In this document: positions 10,225-23,185 of the stretch, piece by piece | How positions within the stretch are numbered: position 1 is the stretch's first letter | Layout: the number at the start of each line of letters is the position of its first letter | DNA from: Mermis nigrescens | Taxonomy: Eukaryota; Nematoda; Enoplea; Mermithida; Mermithidae | DNA length: 64,000 nucleotides | Direction of reading: 5' to 3' | Assembly: GCA_036768485.1 (NCBI GenBank) | Contig: JAVLUZ010000223.1 | Location: forward strand, 3,737,893 to 3,801,892 | Notes under the pieces: generated by a model | What the model was told of the DNA's origin: nothing | The model's input: only the letters and a program-made list of their open reading frames with translations | Databases searched by the model: none | Position numbers and translations under genes: made by a program

Positions 10225-11439
10225 ATGGAAGGAATAGAAAACGTTCTAAAGAGTACCAATGATGCTCATAATCCCGAATCAGTCATTTAAATGATTACAA
10301 CTATTAGCGCAAGATCCTAAATGAACAAGTTATCTTCAGACTTTCAAAAGTTCACGACTATGAGCGACTTAAGGGAGGCCAAGGATTGCAAAAAAACAAA
10401 TTGCATATCAGTTGCGTATCCAAGCTCACAACAAATAAAATCAGCTTTTAAGAGCAACTGCCGTTAAGATTCGCACGGTTTGTACACAGACGGTCCCGAT
10501 GACATGTCGCAAAAACAAATGAAATTTTGCCCATCGGTAGGCCTTGGCATCAGATGAAAATGTGTAAAGTAAAACTTTACAAAAATGCTCCTGGGCTTTT
10601 ATAGCAAGCATCAAAGTTCCGGGTTTTGAATTTTTGCGAAAAATGTCTGTTTCCGAATATTTCTAATAACCCCGTCAATACTTGTTCGTTTTCCATGAAA
10701 TTTCGATTACTTTATAGAAAAATGGACGTTCTACTTTCTGATGAGAGTTATTTTGTAGTAGTCTCCATATTAACACATGATATTGAAGCTTATTTAAAAA
10801 ATTTTGTTGTCCAACTTCAGTCGCATTTTCAGGCCTGTAAACGGGTCGTTACAACAACGAGAATGGATTTTTTAGATAGAGAAAATCTTACTGATTTTAA
10901 AACATGTTTCAAATTTTATGCCCGGTTCACGGTTCTTTTTTAATGCTAATTTTTTCAAAGTGTCATGGACAACAGGCTTGGTACCTACGTACTCATATGT
11001 GCAGATCGAGTAATGAACTGCATAATAATTTTATTCAGTGTGGCAACTTAGTGTATTTTAGTTTAAGCTGATTGCAAAATTTGGGTAAACCAACTTTAAA
11101 ACTTTGCTGGGCCAATTTTTTGATCAACACCAAAAACTGGCTAGGATTTGGATCGACCTAGTTTTAGTCAAGCAGGACTAAGAAAGGCTACACATGTACA
11201 TATAGTATTGATTGCAAATTACTTTTCACGAATTATTATCGTCTACGAGTATTTCTCAAAATCCTGAGCGTGGAAATTTATTATCAGTGCTTAATCGAGC
11301 AGCCACAAAAAGCTGTTCTAGTCAGCCTACTGTAATAAGGTTTTGCGTAATAAAACTTCACGTGCATAATTATCAATTGTTATGACTGTTTTGTGATTGT
11401 TGCTTCAACTCTGTAATTTAATGAAAAAATGGTAGCTAC

Positions 11440-11704
11440 CATAGGTGGGCAGACCGAAATTCTGGGGAGGGGTGCAAATTTTTCAAAGGCCAAAAAATGG
11501 TCCTAAAAATGGTGGTATGGCGATGAGAACACCATTTTTCAACGTTTTTCATCGAGTACTATCCATTGGGATCAAAAATTTCGAAAAAAGCGAGAAAAAA
11601 AATTTTTTAAAAATTGAATTCTGGGGGTACATATTTTGGTTTCTGGGGGAAGGGGTATTCGAACTTCTAGGGGATGCATACCCCAACCCCCCACTCCCAC
11701 ATGT
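11440..11704 (+). mobile_element. family-A MITE, copy 2
   Basis: Starts CATAGGTGGGCAGACCG and ends CCCACTCCCACATG; same core as copy 1 (TCATCGAGTACTATCCATTG). It lies between the arms of the 10.45-13.96 kb inverted repeat. Confidence 0.65.
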
Positions 11705-11994
11705 AAAAGGTACCTATGTATGTATTTATGCATAAGGCTTTGTAAAAAAGACCAGCATTCCTAAATAAAGATGAACACAAGAAATAGGCAGTATAATAGA
11801 CAACAGAATCAAGTTAACGTAATTAAATAATCAGTCTTCATTAGTTGTAGTTCGGTTCATTCATTTTTCGCTTCGATCCTTAGAAGAGATGAAAAAATAG
11901 TTATGCCAGTGACGCGTACCTATGTACATATATACATATACCACAATAAATATCGTCAAAGTAGACAAAAAATTAAATAGTATAACTACAATGT

Positions 11995-12172
11995 CATGTA
12001 ACGGGGGGTTTAAAGGAATCATTATACCCAAAGTTGGCTGTCCCTTCCATCCTCCCAAAAGCCCAGAAAATTTTTGCCCCGTCCCCGGATTTCAGAAAAA
12101 AATCGAATTCTTGGCCGTTTTTAGCTGTTTTTGGCCAAAAATCGGAAAATCTATATCAGCCACGCCTATATA
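11995..12172. mobile_element. CATGTAAC-family MITE, right end cut by a hAT element
   Basis: Begins CATGTAACGGGGGG; body shares AGAAAATTTTTGCCCC and TTTTTGGCCAAAAATCGG with other copies; stops where the hAT element starts at 12173. Confidence 0.5.
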
Positions 12173-12636
12173 CAGTGGCGGATCCAGGATTATCTGACAC
12201 GGGCGGAATCTTAAATTTTCTAAATAGTTTTAAAAGTTATCCAAGAAATCCGTTTGTTATGCTAGAACTCGGCTTTTTGCCATGTCTTGATAGACAGAAA
12301 TCATTCAAATAAAAGTTAGAAATTCGCGAAAGTTTCCTATGAAAAATGTGCTCAAAATAGAGCAAAAATTGGCGCAAAGCACCGAAAAATACTCAAGAAG
12401 TCATTATAAGCAGTAAAAAATCCTTTTCTGCGCATAAATTACTATCCCGATATAAAAATAAGTGCCAAGTGAGTCAGTAAATGTCATTAAATAGTATTAT
12501 CAGGCGCAAAACGCTAGAAAAATGTGAAAAATTATGATAAAAATGGCTACAATCATCGAACGTGCACATTATTATTTATTGCGTTCAACTATTTTTTGAT
12601 GGGGCCGCCCCCTGCGCTCCTCTAAATCCGCCCCTG
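12173..12636. mobile_element. hAT-type element, family CAGTGGCGGATCC, long copy
   Basis: Starts CAGTGGCGGATCCAGGATT and ends TAAATCCGCCCCTG. Longer than its relatives at 15.7, 18.2 and 29.5 kb, with unrelated internal sequence containing the GGCGCAAAGC motif. Flanking 8-mers CCTATATA and TCTACACA are degenerate. Confidence 0.65.
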
Positions 12637-12719
12637 TCTACACATATATAATGGAAGTCATCCATATCACAAAAAATAAATAATAAAAAATGAAAATTAT
12701 GAACGAATGCAGAATGCAC

Positions 12720-12901
12720 CTCTTGATTTCTCAATTCGACTAAACGCTTCTGGATCATCTTGGGGTGATGAAATGAACGCCAACTTCTTGACCAGTTCCT
12801 CCGTTGTCATTGAACTGTTCATTCTTTGATCCTGCTTTCTACTGACCACGGTTACAGACTTAGCAGCAGGCATTTTTAATCTAGGCTGAATCAAAATGGT
12901 T
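12720..12901 (-). CDS. putative internal exon, unidentified minus-strand gene
   Basis: The pyrimidine-rich acceptor CTTTGCCTGCTAG ends at 12902 and donor AGAG|GTGCAT follows 12720. The frame reads ILIQPRLKMPAAKSVTVVS, RKQDQRMNSSMTTEELVKKL, AFISSPQDDPEAF and SRIEKSR. Incoming phase (needs one base) matches the outgoing phase of the exon at 23964-24191, so they may belong to one gene. No domain recognised; the product looks hydrophilic and partly disordered. The next exon was not found. Confidence 0.42.
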
Positions 12902-13029
12902 CTAGCAGGCAAAGAAGACTTGCTTTCAGGGAACGTTTAATGGTGCTAGCACATTTAATTTCATTCGATTGCTTTAACATTTTTTGACTGAATGTTTGAT
13001 GAGAATAGCTTACATTTTCCTCGTTTGTG

Positions 13030-13243
13030 TCCTCCTGACTGTCTTTTTCACTAGTGCTATTATCGTATGGACAACAGCTTGATTATGACGTTGGCTCTCG
13101 TAAAGGTCCAAAAACAGTGTCTGCATTAATGGCAGATGGCATATTCGCAAAATCAAGGACAACTGATTTAATCAAAGAACTGTCATCATTTTTATCGCCA
13201 CACATTCTTAGCACTAATCTTGTTCTCCTATGTCACTGACTTT
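13030..13243 (-). other. ambiguous exon-like segment upstream of 12901
   Basis: It ends at a good donor (AAAT|GTAAGC). Two frames are plausible. One (SLIKSVVLDFANMPSAINAD ... SEKDSQEDTNEEN) has a single TAA. The other (LSLILRICHLPLMQTLFLDL ... RHNQAVVHTIIALVKK) is open from a TGA to the donor. Neither phase fits neatly between the neighbouring putative exons, so I do not call it coding. Confidence 0.2.
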
Positions 13244-13962
13244 CAGGAAAACATCGTAGATAAGCCATTTTCTGTCCAACTTTATTTATTAGTTTATGAC
13301 ACGGTCTCACTGACTGCGCATCTGCTAAAAAATTTTATATTAGCGTGTGGTTTTTATTGACAGAAGGAATTATCACAAATATGGATGCCAATCTTTGCTC
13401 AAATAAGAGACGAACAGTCCTTAAAGTATACCTACCTAATGTTTATGTACAACGCATTCTCGACATATTCAAAAATTAGCATAAAAAAAGAACGGTAAAC
13501 CGGGCATAAAATTTGAAACATGTTTTGAAATCAGTAAGATTTTCTCTATCTAAAAAATCCATTCTCGTTGTTGTAACGACCCGTTTACAGGTCTAAAAAT
13601 GCGACTGAAGTTGGACAACAAAATTTTTTATATGAGCCTGAATATCATGTGTTAAAATGGAGACTACTACAAAATAACTTCCATCAGTAAGTAGAATGTC
13701 CATTTTTCTATAAAGCAATTATAATTTCATGAAAAACGAACAAGTATTGATGGAGATATTAAAAATATTCGAAAACAGACATTTTTCGCAAAAATTCAAA
13801 ACCCGGAACTTTGATGCTTGCTATAAAAGCCCAGGAGCATTTTTGTAAAGTTTTACTTTACACATTTTCATCTGGTACCAAGACCTACCGATGGACAAAA
13901 TTTCATTTGTTTCTGCGACAGGTCATCGGGACCGAATGTGCGAATCTTAACGGCAGTTGCTC

Positions 13963-15655
13963 ATAATATACATAGAAATTTTATGTAATGCTGATTGCTA
14001 AGTGCTCGTCGTATACGCAGCACAATGAATCAAAATAAGCACTTCACTTGATAATAGCATGCATTTTCATGTTTAACTCGACCCTTTTCATGCCAATTTT
14101 CATTTTAAAAGAATGAAAGTTACGGTACGTCTTCGGGTTCAAGCTAAACAAAATTATATCATAGTTCTTGAATTCAAGGCCCTCTGTCCGGTTCAACACT
14201 GCTGATTTACAATTAAGGGTGTCTTTCAGCTCAACATAACATGTAATTGTTTATTTGCGACCTTTAAGCATTTTTTCCCCTTTCAAAATTGTGGCTGCAG
14301 CGATGATCATTCATTGTAGCCCAAACTAGAATTTGAGGTTTTTACATGTAATTATAAATGTCTCAGCCCCGGAGCAAGTTTTGTCCCGGACCGGGACCGG
14401 GGCTTTGGACATCCACAATTAAAGTGTTAAGTAAAAACTGCCTAAGCCAACTTCAACATTAGACGAGACAAGACAAGACAAGACAAGAAAGTATTTATTG
14501 TCCAAAAATAATACACGAAATTAGGTAAAACATGACATACATGACAAAATGACAACCGAACAAAAGGACAAACACATCAAAAAATGGTGTTAGATATTTA
14601 ATATAAATATATTAATATCATATACATTAATATGTAGTACGCATTGATATTAATCATTAATATACAAGGAAATTAATTCTACAATTATGTACATACATTG
14701 CAGAATCTAAAGTTAAAAGTTCTGTAGCATCACTAAAACTGCAGCTATTTTAATCAAACCTAATTCCCGCGCTTTATTTTGAGAAACTGTACACTTTAAA
14801 ATCAATTTAGATTGAATTTGTATCGAAATGTGAATTTTCATTGGGCAAATTATCTTGAACAGTTTAGCCTTAAATTTACATGAAATTCCGACTTATATTT
14901 GGACTTGGAGACATTCGCGATCATATCATGAACACAATATGACAAAGACAAATTTAGAGGCTGAATTGTAGATCAGCAGTAGGACTGCAAACGGTCGAAA
15001 ATAAGAAATATCTTTTTGAACTCCTAGAAGTTTCAAAGTCATAGCTTGTTAATTTTAAATGCTTTCATCGAAGGTACGTACGGAAAAAGATTCGGTGAAA
15101 AACGGGCTAACAGGGAGCGAAAGTAAAATCTAGGAACAGAAATAAAAAATGGGCAAAATTTGGAAATTAAAAATGGAAAAATTGAGTAAAATCCGAAAAT
15201 GGAAAAAGGGTGAAATCCTGCAAATAAAAAAGGTAGGTAGAAAACCTGAAATCATCGGAAAAATGGGCATCAGAAGATTTCAGTGTGTTTAAAAGATATC
15301 TTCAGGACATTACCTTAATTGATCTCATTTGTTTGAAATATATGCTCCAATTTATCAGTCAATCGTATTTTATGCATTTTCATCTATCGTCAACCGTCAC
15401 GCCCGCCGTTTTTTCTCCAGCGATTTGTTTGTCATTTTAGACCATGCCCAAATTTTTTTCAACATTTTCAAATTAAAGTCCACATTTTTAAGATGTCTAA
15501 GAAGTTCTAGAATGAAGTCTTTTTGCATTCATTCAGTTATCCCTTACTACTGCAGTTTATTTTTTCCACCTCATAATCAGCTCTTAATGAATTCGCTTGC
15601 AAAACCAGGATCGTAAAAGCACGATATTAGCTCAAATAAGCGCATTTTTATCTAA
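13963..15655. other. intergenic or intronic stretch
   Basis: Apart from the (TTGTC)n tail at 14463-14525 and an AT-rich TTAATAT run at 14600-14665, nothing is recognised. Confidence 0.4.
14463..14525 (-). repeat. (TTGTC)n retroelement tail
   Basis: Minus strand: TTTTGGACAATAAATACTTT followed by TTGTC repeats, a typical LINE/SINE 3' tail. A related GGACAATAAACATTTC end is at 32814-32830. Confidence 0.5.
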
Positions 15656-15663
15656 CTCAAGGT

Positions 15664-15835
15664 CAGGGGCGGATTAAGGGGGTGGGGAAGAGGGCGGCCG
15701 CCCCCCATTGGCCCAAAATAGTGCGCAAAATTGAGGATTTTTGAGCGATTTTTAACGATTTTCTGGTTAAAACGGCTGATTTTTCCGCCCAAGTCAGGGT
15801 TCCGCCCCCTGAGAAAAATCCTGGATCCGCCACTA
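15664..15835. mobile_element. hAT MITE, family CAGKGGCGGAT
   Basis: Begins CAGGGGCGGATTAAGG and ends GGATCCGCCACTA; perfect 8-bp duplication CTCAAGGT at 15656-15663 and 15836-15843. Length 172 bp. Confidence 0.85.
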
Positions 15836-16572
15836 CTCAAGGTATCACGTCGTGGAGCAGAGCGGTAGACGGGAGGAAATTATTTTCAATTATTTGACAT
15901 GTAGGCAAGCAGGCCCATACCCAAGATTTTGTTTCGGGGGAGGGGGCACGACTATAATTTTTAAAAAACACAAGGGGGACCAAATGATGGACTAGAAACG
16001 AAATTTTACGACCACTAGAGCTGCACATTTTGCAAATGTTGCTTACCTAGGTCCCTTAGATATGATGAGAATCCAAATGATACACGCTTTTCTGGTCTGG
16101 AGGTCGAAGTGGCGCGCTCAGGCGCCCCCGGCAGGTCTGAGGCAAATAAATGAATTAAAAGATTTATGAATAATAAAATAATGAATGAAATTAATAAATA
16201 CAAAAATTGATATGAATAATGAAATAATTAATAAATTGCGAGCAAATCCGACAAGCCCAAAAGGGTGAAGATGCATTTGTGAATTTATAAACCAGACTTT
16301 ATTCAGTGATCAAAATATTCGCGGCGGGCATTTTTAATAAGATTAATCATAACAGAGGCTGATTGTACGATAATTCATACAAAATGAGTGCGAAAGAAAC
16401 TTCTCACGATAAAATATTCATGCACGCATAGACAACTGTTTCGGATAAGGCACATAGGCAGATATATATGCATAGCTACTTATGTAGTTTAGTTTTTAAG
16501 GTAGTGCATAAGGACCAAACAATCGTTTTTTAAACTGGTGCACGGTGCTAAACTCGTAACCTACAGCTTACA

Positions 16573-16998
16573 CATAGGCAAACATGCACAGCATGGGAAT
16601 TCTGGAGGGGCGGTCGAAATTATAAAGTGCCTTTTTGGGTCCAAAAATAATATTTACGAGTCAAAAACATCGTCATCATGCGTTTTTGAGAGATACTCTA
16701 TCGTTTTAGAGCATAAAAACATTGGAAAATTTCGAAGAAAAATTAAAAAACTCGGAACGAATTGAACAAAATATAATCAAAACATGAGTATAATGGCGCA
16801 AAGCGCCGAAAATTCGGCACTTTTGAGCAAACAGGTAGCTAGCCAAAAACGCTTAAAAAGCATCTTTTCTACAAATTTCACAAAATTGTTGGAAACTTTC
16901 GAAAAATCGCCAAATTCTGAAGGGTAAAAAAATTTTTGCGGGGATGAAAATTTTTCTGGGGTTTGAAACCCTCCTCCTAAATCATGTACGCACATAGG
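16573..16998 (+). mobile_element. family-B MITE, well preserved copy
   Basis: Starts ACATAGGCAAACATGCACAG and ends ATGTACGCACATAGG; interior has TTTTAGAGCATAAAAACATT and ATGGCGCAAAGCGCCGAAAA. Confidence 0.7.
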
Positions 16999-16999
16999 T

Positions 17000-17640
17000 A
17001 CACCCAGAAAAGGTCAGCAATTATCCTCGTTCCTGGCGTAATTATTGCGTGTCCTTAGAACCCGATAATAATTAATCACAGCATAAGCTGTTGCGCTGTG
17101 TAAAGTGTTTTGAAAAAGTCCGTCATAAAATAGGCCGAAACGGGTGGCTTTGATTCACACATTCCCATAGGGGTGAGGGGGGTATTACCCCCACCTCAGG
17201 AGTCCGACACTTGAATCACTGTCAGACGATTTTGAGCTATCAAACGTGTTCTGCAATGATTTTTGGGCACAAAAGCAGCGCAGATGTTAAAAATTTTTCG
17301 GCGCTTCGCGCCGACTAGTATATTTCTGTTTTATTTACCCATAAAATACCTAGAATGAAGTTAAAATGATCTGAAAAGTCAAAATTTTCGATGAAAATAT
17401 ATTTTTTACTTACAAGAGTGACGAAACTAGTCAAAATGGGACAAAAAGTAGTTAAAAATGCAGTTTTTCACATTAAAACATGCTACACAGGATGTTTTAA
17501 GCGTTTTGCACATTTGACCTGCAAAAAAGGCTAGAAATCTAAATTTCGTGGTCTCAAATTTTGGGATTTCACCCCCTTCTGAACTTTCGACCTTGGGAAA
17601 CTATGCTATGATTGACTACATTTTACAAGAATTTCAAATG
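17000..17640. repeat. decayed repeat with GGGGTGAGGGG/CCCCCACCTCAG hairpin
   Basis: CATAGGGGTGAGGGGGGTAT and TACCCCCACCTC form a hairpin at about 17165-17197, and ACTGTCAGACGATTTTGAG follows. The same order occurs at 26615-26700. GGCGCTTCGCGCCGA is at 17299-17313. Confidence 0.45.
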
Positions 17641-18151
17641 TTGCTACAATTGGCTCGTGAGCAGCAAAGCCCGAGGGCAGCTACAGTAGCTCGATATGTG
17701 TAAACTGCGAACGACTACTTTAAAATTAATCGTCATGAACCAGATTAAAATGGCAGTTTAAAATATGAAACGCGATACGAGCAACACATGCGCAATCGCA
17801 GCAGCGAACGTGAAATCTGAACAGACCGATTAATTTCATACCAGCAATCCCAAAAATCGCGAGCGATCTATCAAAATTTCAGTCGCTGCTTGGCGCTTGA
17901 ATCTTCCGCATAAATAGGCAAGTTTTTTAATCTGGCTCGCTTGAGCGCCGATTCATATATCTTGAAATAAAACGTTTTAATGCTAAATTAATAATCAAAT
18001 TATTCGAAATCCTTGCTGCAAATTACATTATGTGCATGCTACTTAAGGTATCGTTTGCGTCAAGCAACCGACCATACATTTTACCGATCGATCTTGAAGT
18101 ATAGAAAAGGATTCGATGTGAAAACAGAGGGACTAAGAATATACTCGTACA

Positions 18152-18347
18152 CAGGGGCGGATTTTAGGGGGGGCGGGAGGGCGGCCGCCCCCCTCCATTG
18201 GCCCATAATAGTGCGCAAAATTAAGCATTTTTGAGCGATTTTTAGCGATTTCCGGGTTAAAACGGCTAATTTTTTCGCCTAAGTCAGGGTTCCGCCCCCT
18301 CCTTAGGGGTACCGCCCCCCCTTAGGAAAATCCTAGATCCGCCACTG
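18152..18347. mobile_element. hAT MITE, family CAGKGGCGGAT
   Basis: Begins CAGGGGCGGATTTTAGG and ends GATCCGCCACTG; perfect 8-bp duplication CTCGTACA at 18144-18151 and 18348-18355. Length 196 bp. Confidence 0.87.
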
Positions 18348-18742
18348 CTCGTACATGCACACGGTCAAAAGCATTGGGAGGGGAGTAAACCGAGTTTCCT
18401 AGGGGAAGGGGTTAATAATTAATTTTTCACGTATTTAATGTCACATTTTTTGTACTAAGTTCGTCGTATTTTATTTTTCTTGAATATACATATATGATTA
18501 AATTTGTGTGAAAACAATAAACATCTGGGCAATGGAATGATCTGTAACATCAAATATACAAAATAATGGAAGAAAAGTGTCTGGATGAATGAATTGAAGA
18601 GTCTATTGCTTTAAGAGTAAGTACATGTACTTGAAATTAAACTCTTAGACTTAATTTGACGCTTTTTTATAATTCAAGCAGTCTTTTTTGGTCCAAAATG
18701 GCCTGTGGGGGTGCGCTTCTCAAAAGTTCTGGTGGGGGGATA

Positions 18743-20717
18743 CAGTGATCGACCGGGCTCAAAAAATACCGGGCCCGGTCCCGGGCCCGGGCTTTGCTGC
18801 CGGGCTTGGTACCGGGCCCGGGCCCGAGCTTATATGCATAACAACATGCCTTGCTTCCAATATAATGTTATGCATAAGATACATATTTAGACCGATTTTA
18901 CATTTGTTTTTTGTCAAACGCAAGGCTTACTGCTGTATCAAGAAGATTTTTGAATTCTAAGCTCTGTTAATTATTCAATCTTTCTAAAAATAAATTAAGT
19001 AGTTAGCAAGGATTTTGGTAGCATTATTCAAGCAAGAACAAAGTTTTTAACACAATAGCGCGCAATTCCATTATTAAAATGCACGTGCAACTAAACACGG
19101 TTTGAAAAAGCACAAGGTATCATGTAGATATTTAAAAGGAAATGGAGCATTAAATTTATGCATTCAGACATAACAGCGACTATGATATGGTCGGATAGAA
19201 GATATGCTGTTTGGATTTTAGAACTCAAACTATAGCGTTCATTGACGTCAATTGACGTTGTGTAGTGTATAGGTTAGGACACGGATTGAAGCCATAGGCG
19301 TAGCCAGGGGGCATTGGGGGCACATGCCTCCCCGAAATTTTTCAGTAATTTTGTTGACTTTTCGAGTGTAAAAATTTTGTCAAGGAGTTCAAAAAGGCAA
19401 AAACGTCAAAAATTTTCCGGCGCTTCGCGCCGAGTCTTTATTATATTTATTGTTGCTTTGTTTGTCTTTCTTTACAAGGACAGGACACATAATCCTATTT
19501 TAAATGAAAGGAATGACCAAATTTTCTTATGTTTTTGCGCATTTTCTGTTTTCTGAATTATATCTTGTTAATAAGAAGGCCACAAATGGGCCTGAAAACG
19601 ATAAAAACAAAATTGCCAGTGATTCACCTTTTTTATATCTTATTGGCAGCACCCTTTGCTGCGCTTTATACTTAGAAGAGGTCGAAAAGCGCACTTCAGC
19701 TCAGAAATCTTGTAAAATTTAGGACTTCATCAATTTTAAGTGTTTTGGGCTTAATTTAGAACCGAGATTTGGCCGATTTTGCGAAAATTTTAGCGATAGT
19801 ATTTAACATTAAAGTGCTTTCTTTACAAAATTTTCTAGGGGGCGATTGAGCTCGCCACCGCAGCCCCCCCCGCCGTAAAATCTCGTTGTTGTTGTAGAGC
19901 GAGATTTTTGGGAGGACGAAAAGGAAAAGGGTTCGCCGTAATTAATTTGTCTGTTCAGTATGATTTTAGCGGTATAAATTGTGTTTAAAGAGCTAAAACG
20001 TCAAAATTTTCCGGCGCATGGCGCTGCTGGTTATTGCTCTTTCTTTTTGTAAAGCTTCAGCATTGCATTTAATAGCCTAAATCAGGCAAAATATCACAGA
20101 ATATTAGTATTCACAGGCTACAAAATGTTAAGGACAGTAAAAGATTACTAAATTCCTTGGTGCTTTTGCGCCTCTTATGATTTCCGAACTGTTTGTCAAT
20201 AGACCGTAAATTCTACATGAAAACGGTAAAAATTTCAAAAATTTCCGGCGTTTCGCGCTGATTAAAATTTTTATATTTCTGATTGTCAGAAAACCATAAA
20301 TTAGCTAGGCTACACTACTAAAGGTCGAAAAACTCAATTTTATCATAGGTTCATAACGTTACTAACATTCAATGCAAAATTAGTCTTAAAAAATTTTTTT
20401 GTGTATGCTCCCCGAACCAAAATCCTGGCTACGCCTCTGATTGAAGCGTTGTATAGATGATGAATGCACATATGAAGTTGAAAAGTATATGATAATGAGC
20501 AGGTGGACAGGAGTAAGGCAAACGGATTTAAATAGAATCACAGGCTAGCAAATTCGTAAAAAATATGGACAACAGCTGAAATAGTTAACGTCTAAAATAT
20601 AAACGATATTTATTTGAGGCCCGGTTGAGGCCCGGTGGTTTTCAGCCGGGCCCGGGGCCGGGCCTGCTATGACCGGCCAGGCCCGGTCCGGGCCCGGAAG
20701 TACCCGGTCGATCACTG
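18743..20717. mobile_element. hAT-type foldback element with CCGGGC iterons
   Basis: Termini CAGTGATCGACCGGG and CCCGGTCGATCACTG, with a perfect 8-bp duplication GGGGGATA at 18735-18742 and 20718-20725. Inside each end is a GGCCCGG-rich array (18753-18831 and about 20617-20710). No transposase recognised. A second element (19293-20439) is nested within. Confidence 0.8.
19293..20439. mobile_element. hAT-type element nested in the foldback element
   Basis: Ends CATAGGCGTAGCCAGG and CCTGGCTACGCCTCTG; perfect 8-bp duplication ATTGAAGC at 19285-19292 and 20440-20447. Three internal copies of AAAATTTTCCGGCGCTTCGC-like sequence at about 19400, 19990 and 20225. 1147 bp, no transposase seen. Confidence 0.85.
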
Positions 20718-20725
20718 GGGGGATA

Positions 20726-22440
20726 CCCCCATACCCCCCAGTGTGCATGTGTGACTAAGAAAATACCGACTGAATAAAATTCAATTATCACCACTGCACC
20801 TTTTTGATTTAAGAATGTAGAGCTTGTTCCTAGCTTCATGAAAATGTTTTGCGCATGCTGTAATTTTACTTCTGGGCAGAGAAAATAAAAAAGACAATAA
20901 TAGGGGGCCTAAAACGATCATACATACATCGTCTTTTTTAAATTTTTTCGTCCCAGGAGCAAAATTACAGCTCATGTAATACATATTTGGGAAGATATTC
21001 ATTCGCTCTACACTTCTGAATCTAAAGCAGATTTTCCTCTAAATGTAAGCTAGATAAATGTGATTCAATGAAATACGATAATTTCTTCGGATCGGCTTTA
21101 AGTACATGCAAGTGTGAAAAGAACATTATTCATATTAAGTACACCACATAAGATGGCCTAGATTTAGGAAACAATTATAAGTAATAAATGTTTTCATACG
21201 ATCGAGAAGTTATTCAATTATGATTGACTTAAAAACTATAAAAAAATTAATACATATGTGCAAACGAAATCGTGTTAACAGAAAATGCGTAAATTGATTT
21301 TCAAAGACAAAGAATAAATGTTTACCTATTTATACTTCTTTATTGAACAATTTTGCGAAAAGAGAACTGACAGATGACGAGCAATTTTCGGCAAGAAAAA
21401 GTCGGTGGATTTAACTTCATTATAATACTAAAAATCAGATAATATTATATCCACGGTCGTATTTAAGAGGGGGCGGGGGCAAAATTTTTTGAAAGGAATG
21501 CACAGAGATGGAAAAATCGGTTGTCTTTGACGTACCCTGACCCTAAGTATCTGTGCAACTTTGAATCTGATTTTTATAGCTCAATTCGATAATTCAATAA
21601 TAAGTTAATAATTATAGTTTATTTAATAAAACGCATCTTTAAACAACTAACACTTGGGCCTGCTTAAAATTATTCAAAAAATTATAAGGATATCGACAGA
21701 GATGTTTGCAATAGTAAAGGTGTAGAAGGGCCTCTTGTAGAGTCTTTAAATAAAGTAGGTACTAACACTTTAGCAGGCAATTTTTATATGAGGCGCAGAG
21801 CACCGGACATTTTTTGGTGAAAAATACATGACAGCTAAAATTATTGCCCCAAAAGTTATTATTTAATGTTTATGGCATAAAAATGAGTTATAAAATGTTC
21901 GTACGACTTTTAGAATGTTGTCCGTAAAAAGCGTGCAAGGAAATAAGCGAAATTTCATAGTGAGACGAGGACGCCGCGCCTGACATGCGATAATTTTCAC
22001 ATCTAATCTTATATATAAACTCTTATTCAACATTGAACGCACGCACATAGCACAAACAAGTAATATCAAATCAATAATAACAAAATCTTATTTATGCCTT
22101 GAATGGAGCATGTAAATACTTGTCACAATTTATCGATTGATTTATAAATAGCTTTTTTTGTTTATTTGTTTACTTGTTTATTTATTTATCTGTATAGGCA
22201 TTCATTCCTTAATAAGAAGCTATATGGCAGTAAGGCTATGGACTTAAGTTTAGCGCTAGAAAATATCTGCGATCTGCAGCCTGATTTAATGTTAAAAGTT
22301 CTTTTTCCCGAAGTAGTCAATTCTACATCACCAGCTCCGTAGATAGCAAATGGACTTCGGGATCTTCGACATTTTCGTGATGAAATTCTAGAAGTAGGCC
22401 CAAGCCACCGATATTACGCGGACTAATTAACGAGATTTTT
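20726..22440. other. stretch without recognised genes
   Basis: AT-rich; a degraded G-rich repeat at 21470-21520 and AGGCGCAGAGCACCGG at 21792 only. Confidence 0.4.
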
Positions 22441-22984
22441 CGTTTAACGGGATTAAACATCGATAGGGCCACAGGTTCAAGAGGATGGCCCAAAAATTTT
22501 CAGCGGTCAGCAAATGGCCGAAAAAATTTATGGTTGCAGCAAAAAACGTTTTTTCGACGTTTTGCATTAGCTCTATTTATTGGCAAACATCGCGGAAAAC
22601 AGAAAACAATTTGAAATTAAATTCTGGAGGCATGAATGCGGGGCTTTTTTGGATTCTGTGGGGAAGATCTGAACCCAGCCCGCACTATACGCACACGAAT
22701 AATCCTTTCAATAACTTACAAACAGAGATGTAATAGGCTGCCCTTTTTTGTAAGGATCTTAGCCTATGTAGGTCCGGCCCTGGGGCCTATTTTAAAGTGG
22801 TTTACACCTGCCATCCTTGCAAAAACATTTGGCATTTATTCGCTTAGGTGAAATTTCTATTATTTTCCCTATAAAATTTTCCCTTCTGTGGCCCAGAACC
22901 TTGCATCTCGCACACGCGTGCTCACTGGCATATTTTGCGATTACAGATGTATATTCGTAATAGAGCCGCATATTCTCATTTTTG

Positions 22985-23185
22985 ACTACAATATTCTGTT
23001 TAATTTGATCGAATTTTTCTGATATTTTTCCGGAATTTTTTCATGTTCGTATTCTCTGGAAAGATATAGCATCGTCAGAAGCGCCGATAAATGTTTTTGA
23101 TGCGAATCCACCTTTTTTTGAGCCTGAAAAAGCAATAAAAATTCCAACCCCTCCTCAAGAATTTCCATGTTTTGCATATCCGCAC
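22985..23185 (-). mobile_element. family-B MITE, reverse partial copy
   Basis: Shares TGTTCGTATTCTCTGGAAAG and AGAATTTCCATGTTTTGCAT (reverse complement) with family B. Confidence 0.4.

Larger units (their letters stand above)
10452..13962. mobile_element. large element with about 500-bp inverted repeats
   Basis: Left arm 10452-10960 and right arm about 13470-13962 are reverse complements with few differences: GAGCAACTGCCGTTAAGATT outside, ATGCTAATTTTTTCAAA inside. One arm keeps a 105-codon frame (MDVLLSDESYFVVV, RMDFLDRENLTDFK) and the other has lost it. The interior holds a family-A MITE, a CATGTAAC MITE, a hAT element and the putative exon at 12720-12901. No target duplication or transposase recognised. 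Confidence 0.7.

Noticed and set aside
10626..10943. 105-codon gene
   Set aside because: It is one arm of an inverted repeat; the same frame is broken in the other arm and has no recognised domain.
11445..11735. 96-codon plus-strand frame
   Set aside because: It is a family-A MITE; the same reading is broken in sister copies.
14590..14700. Replication-origin-like AT run
   Set aside because: Only TTAATAT low-complexity sequence; no evidence for a function.
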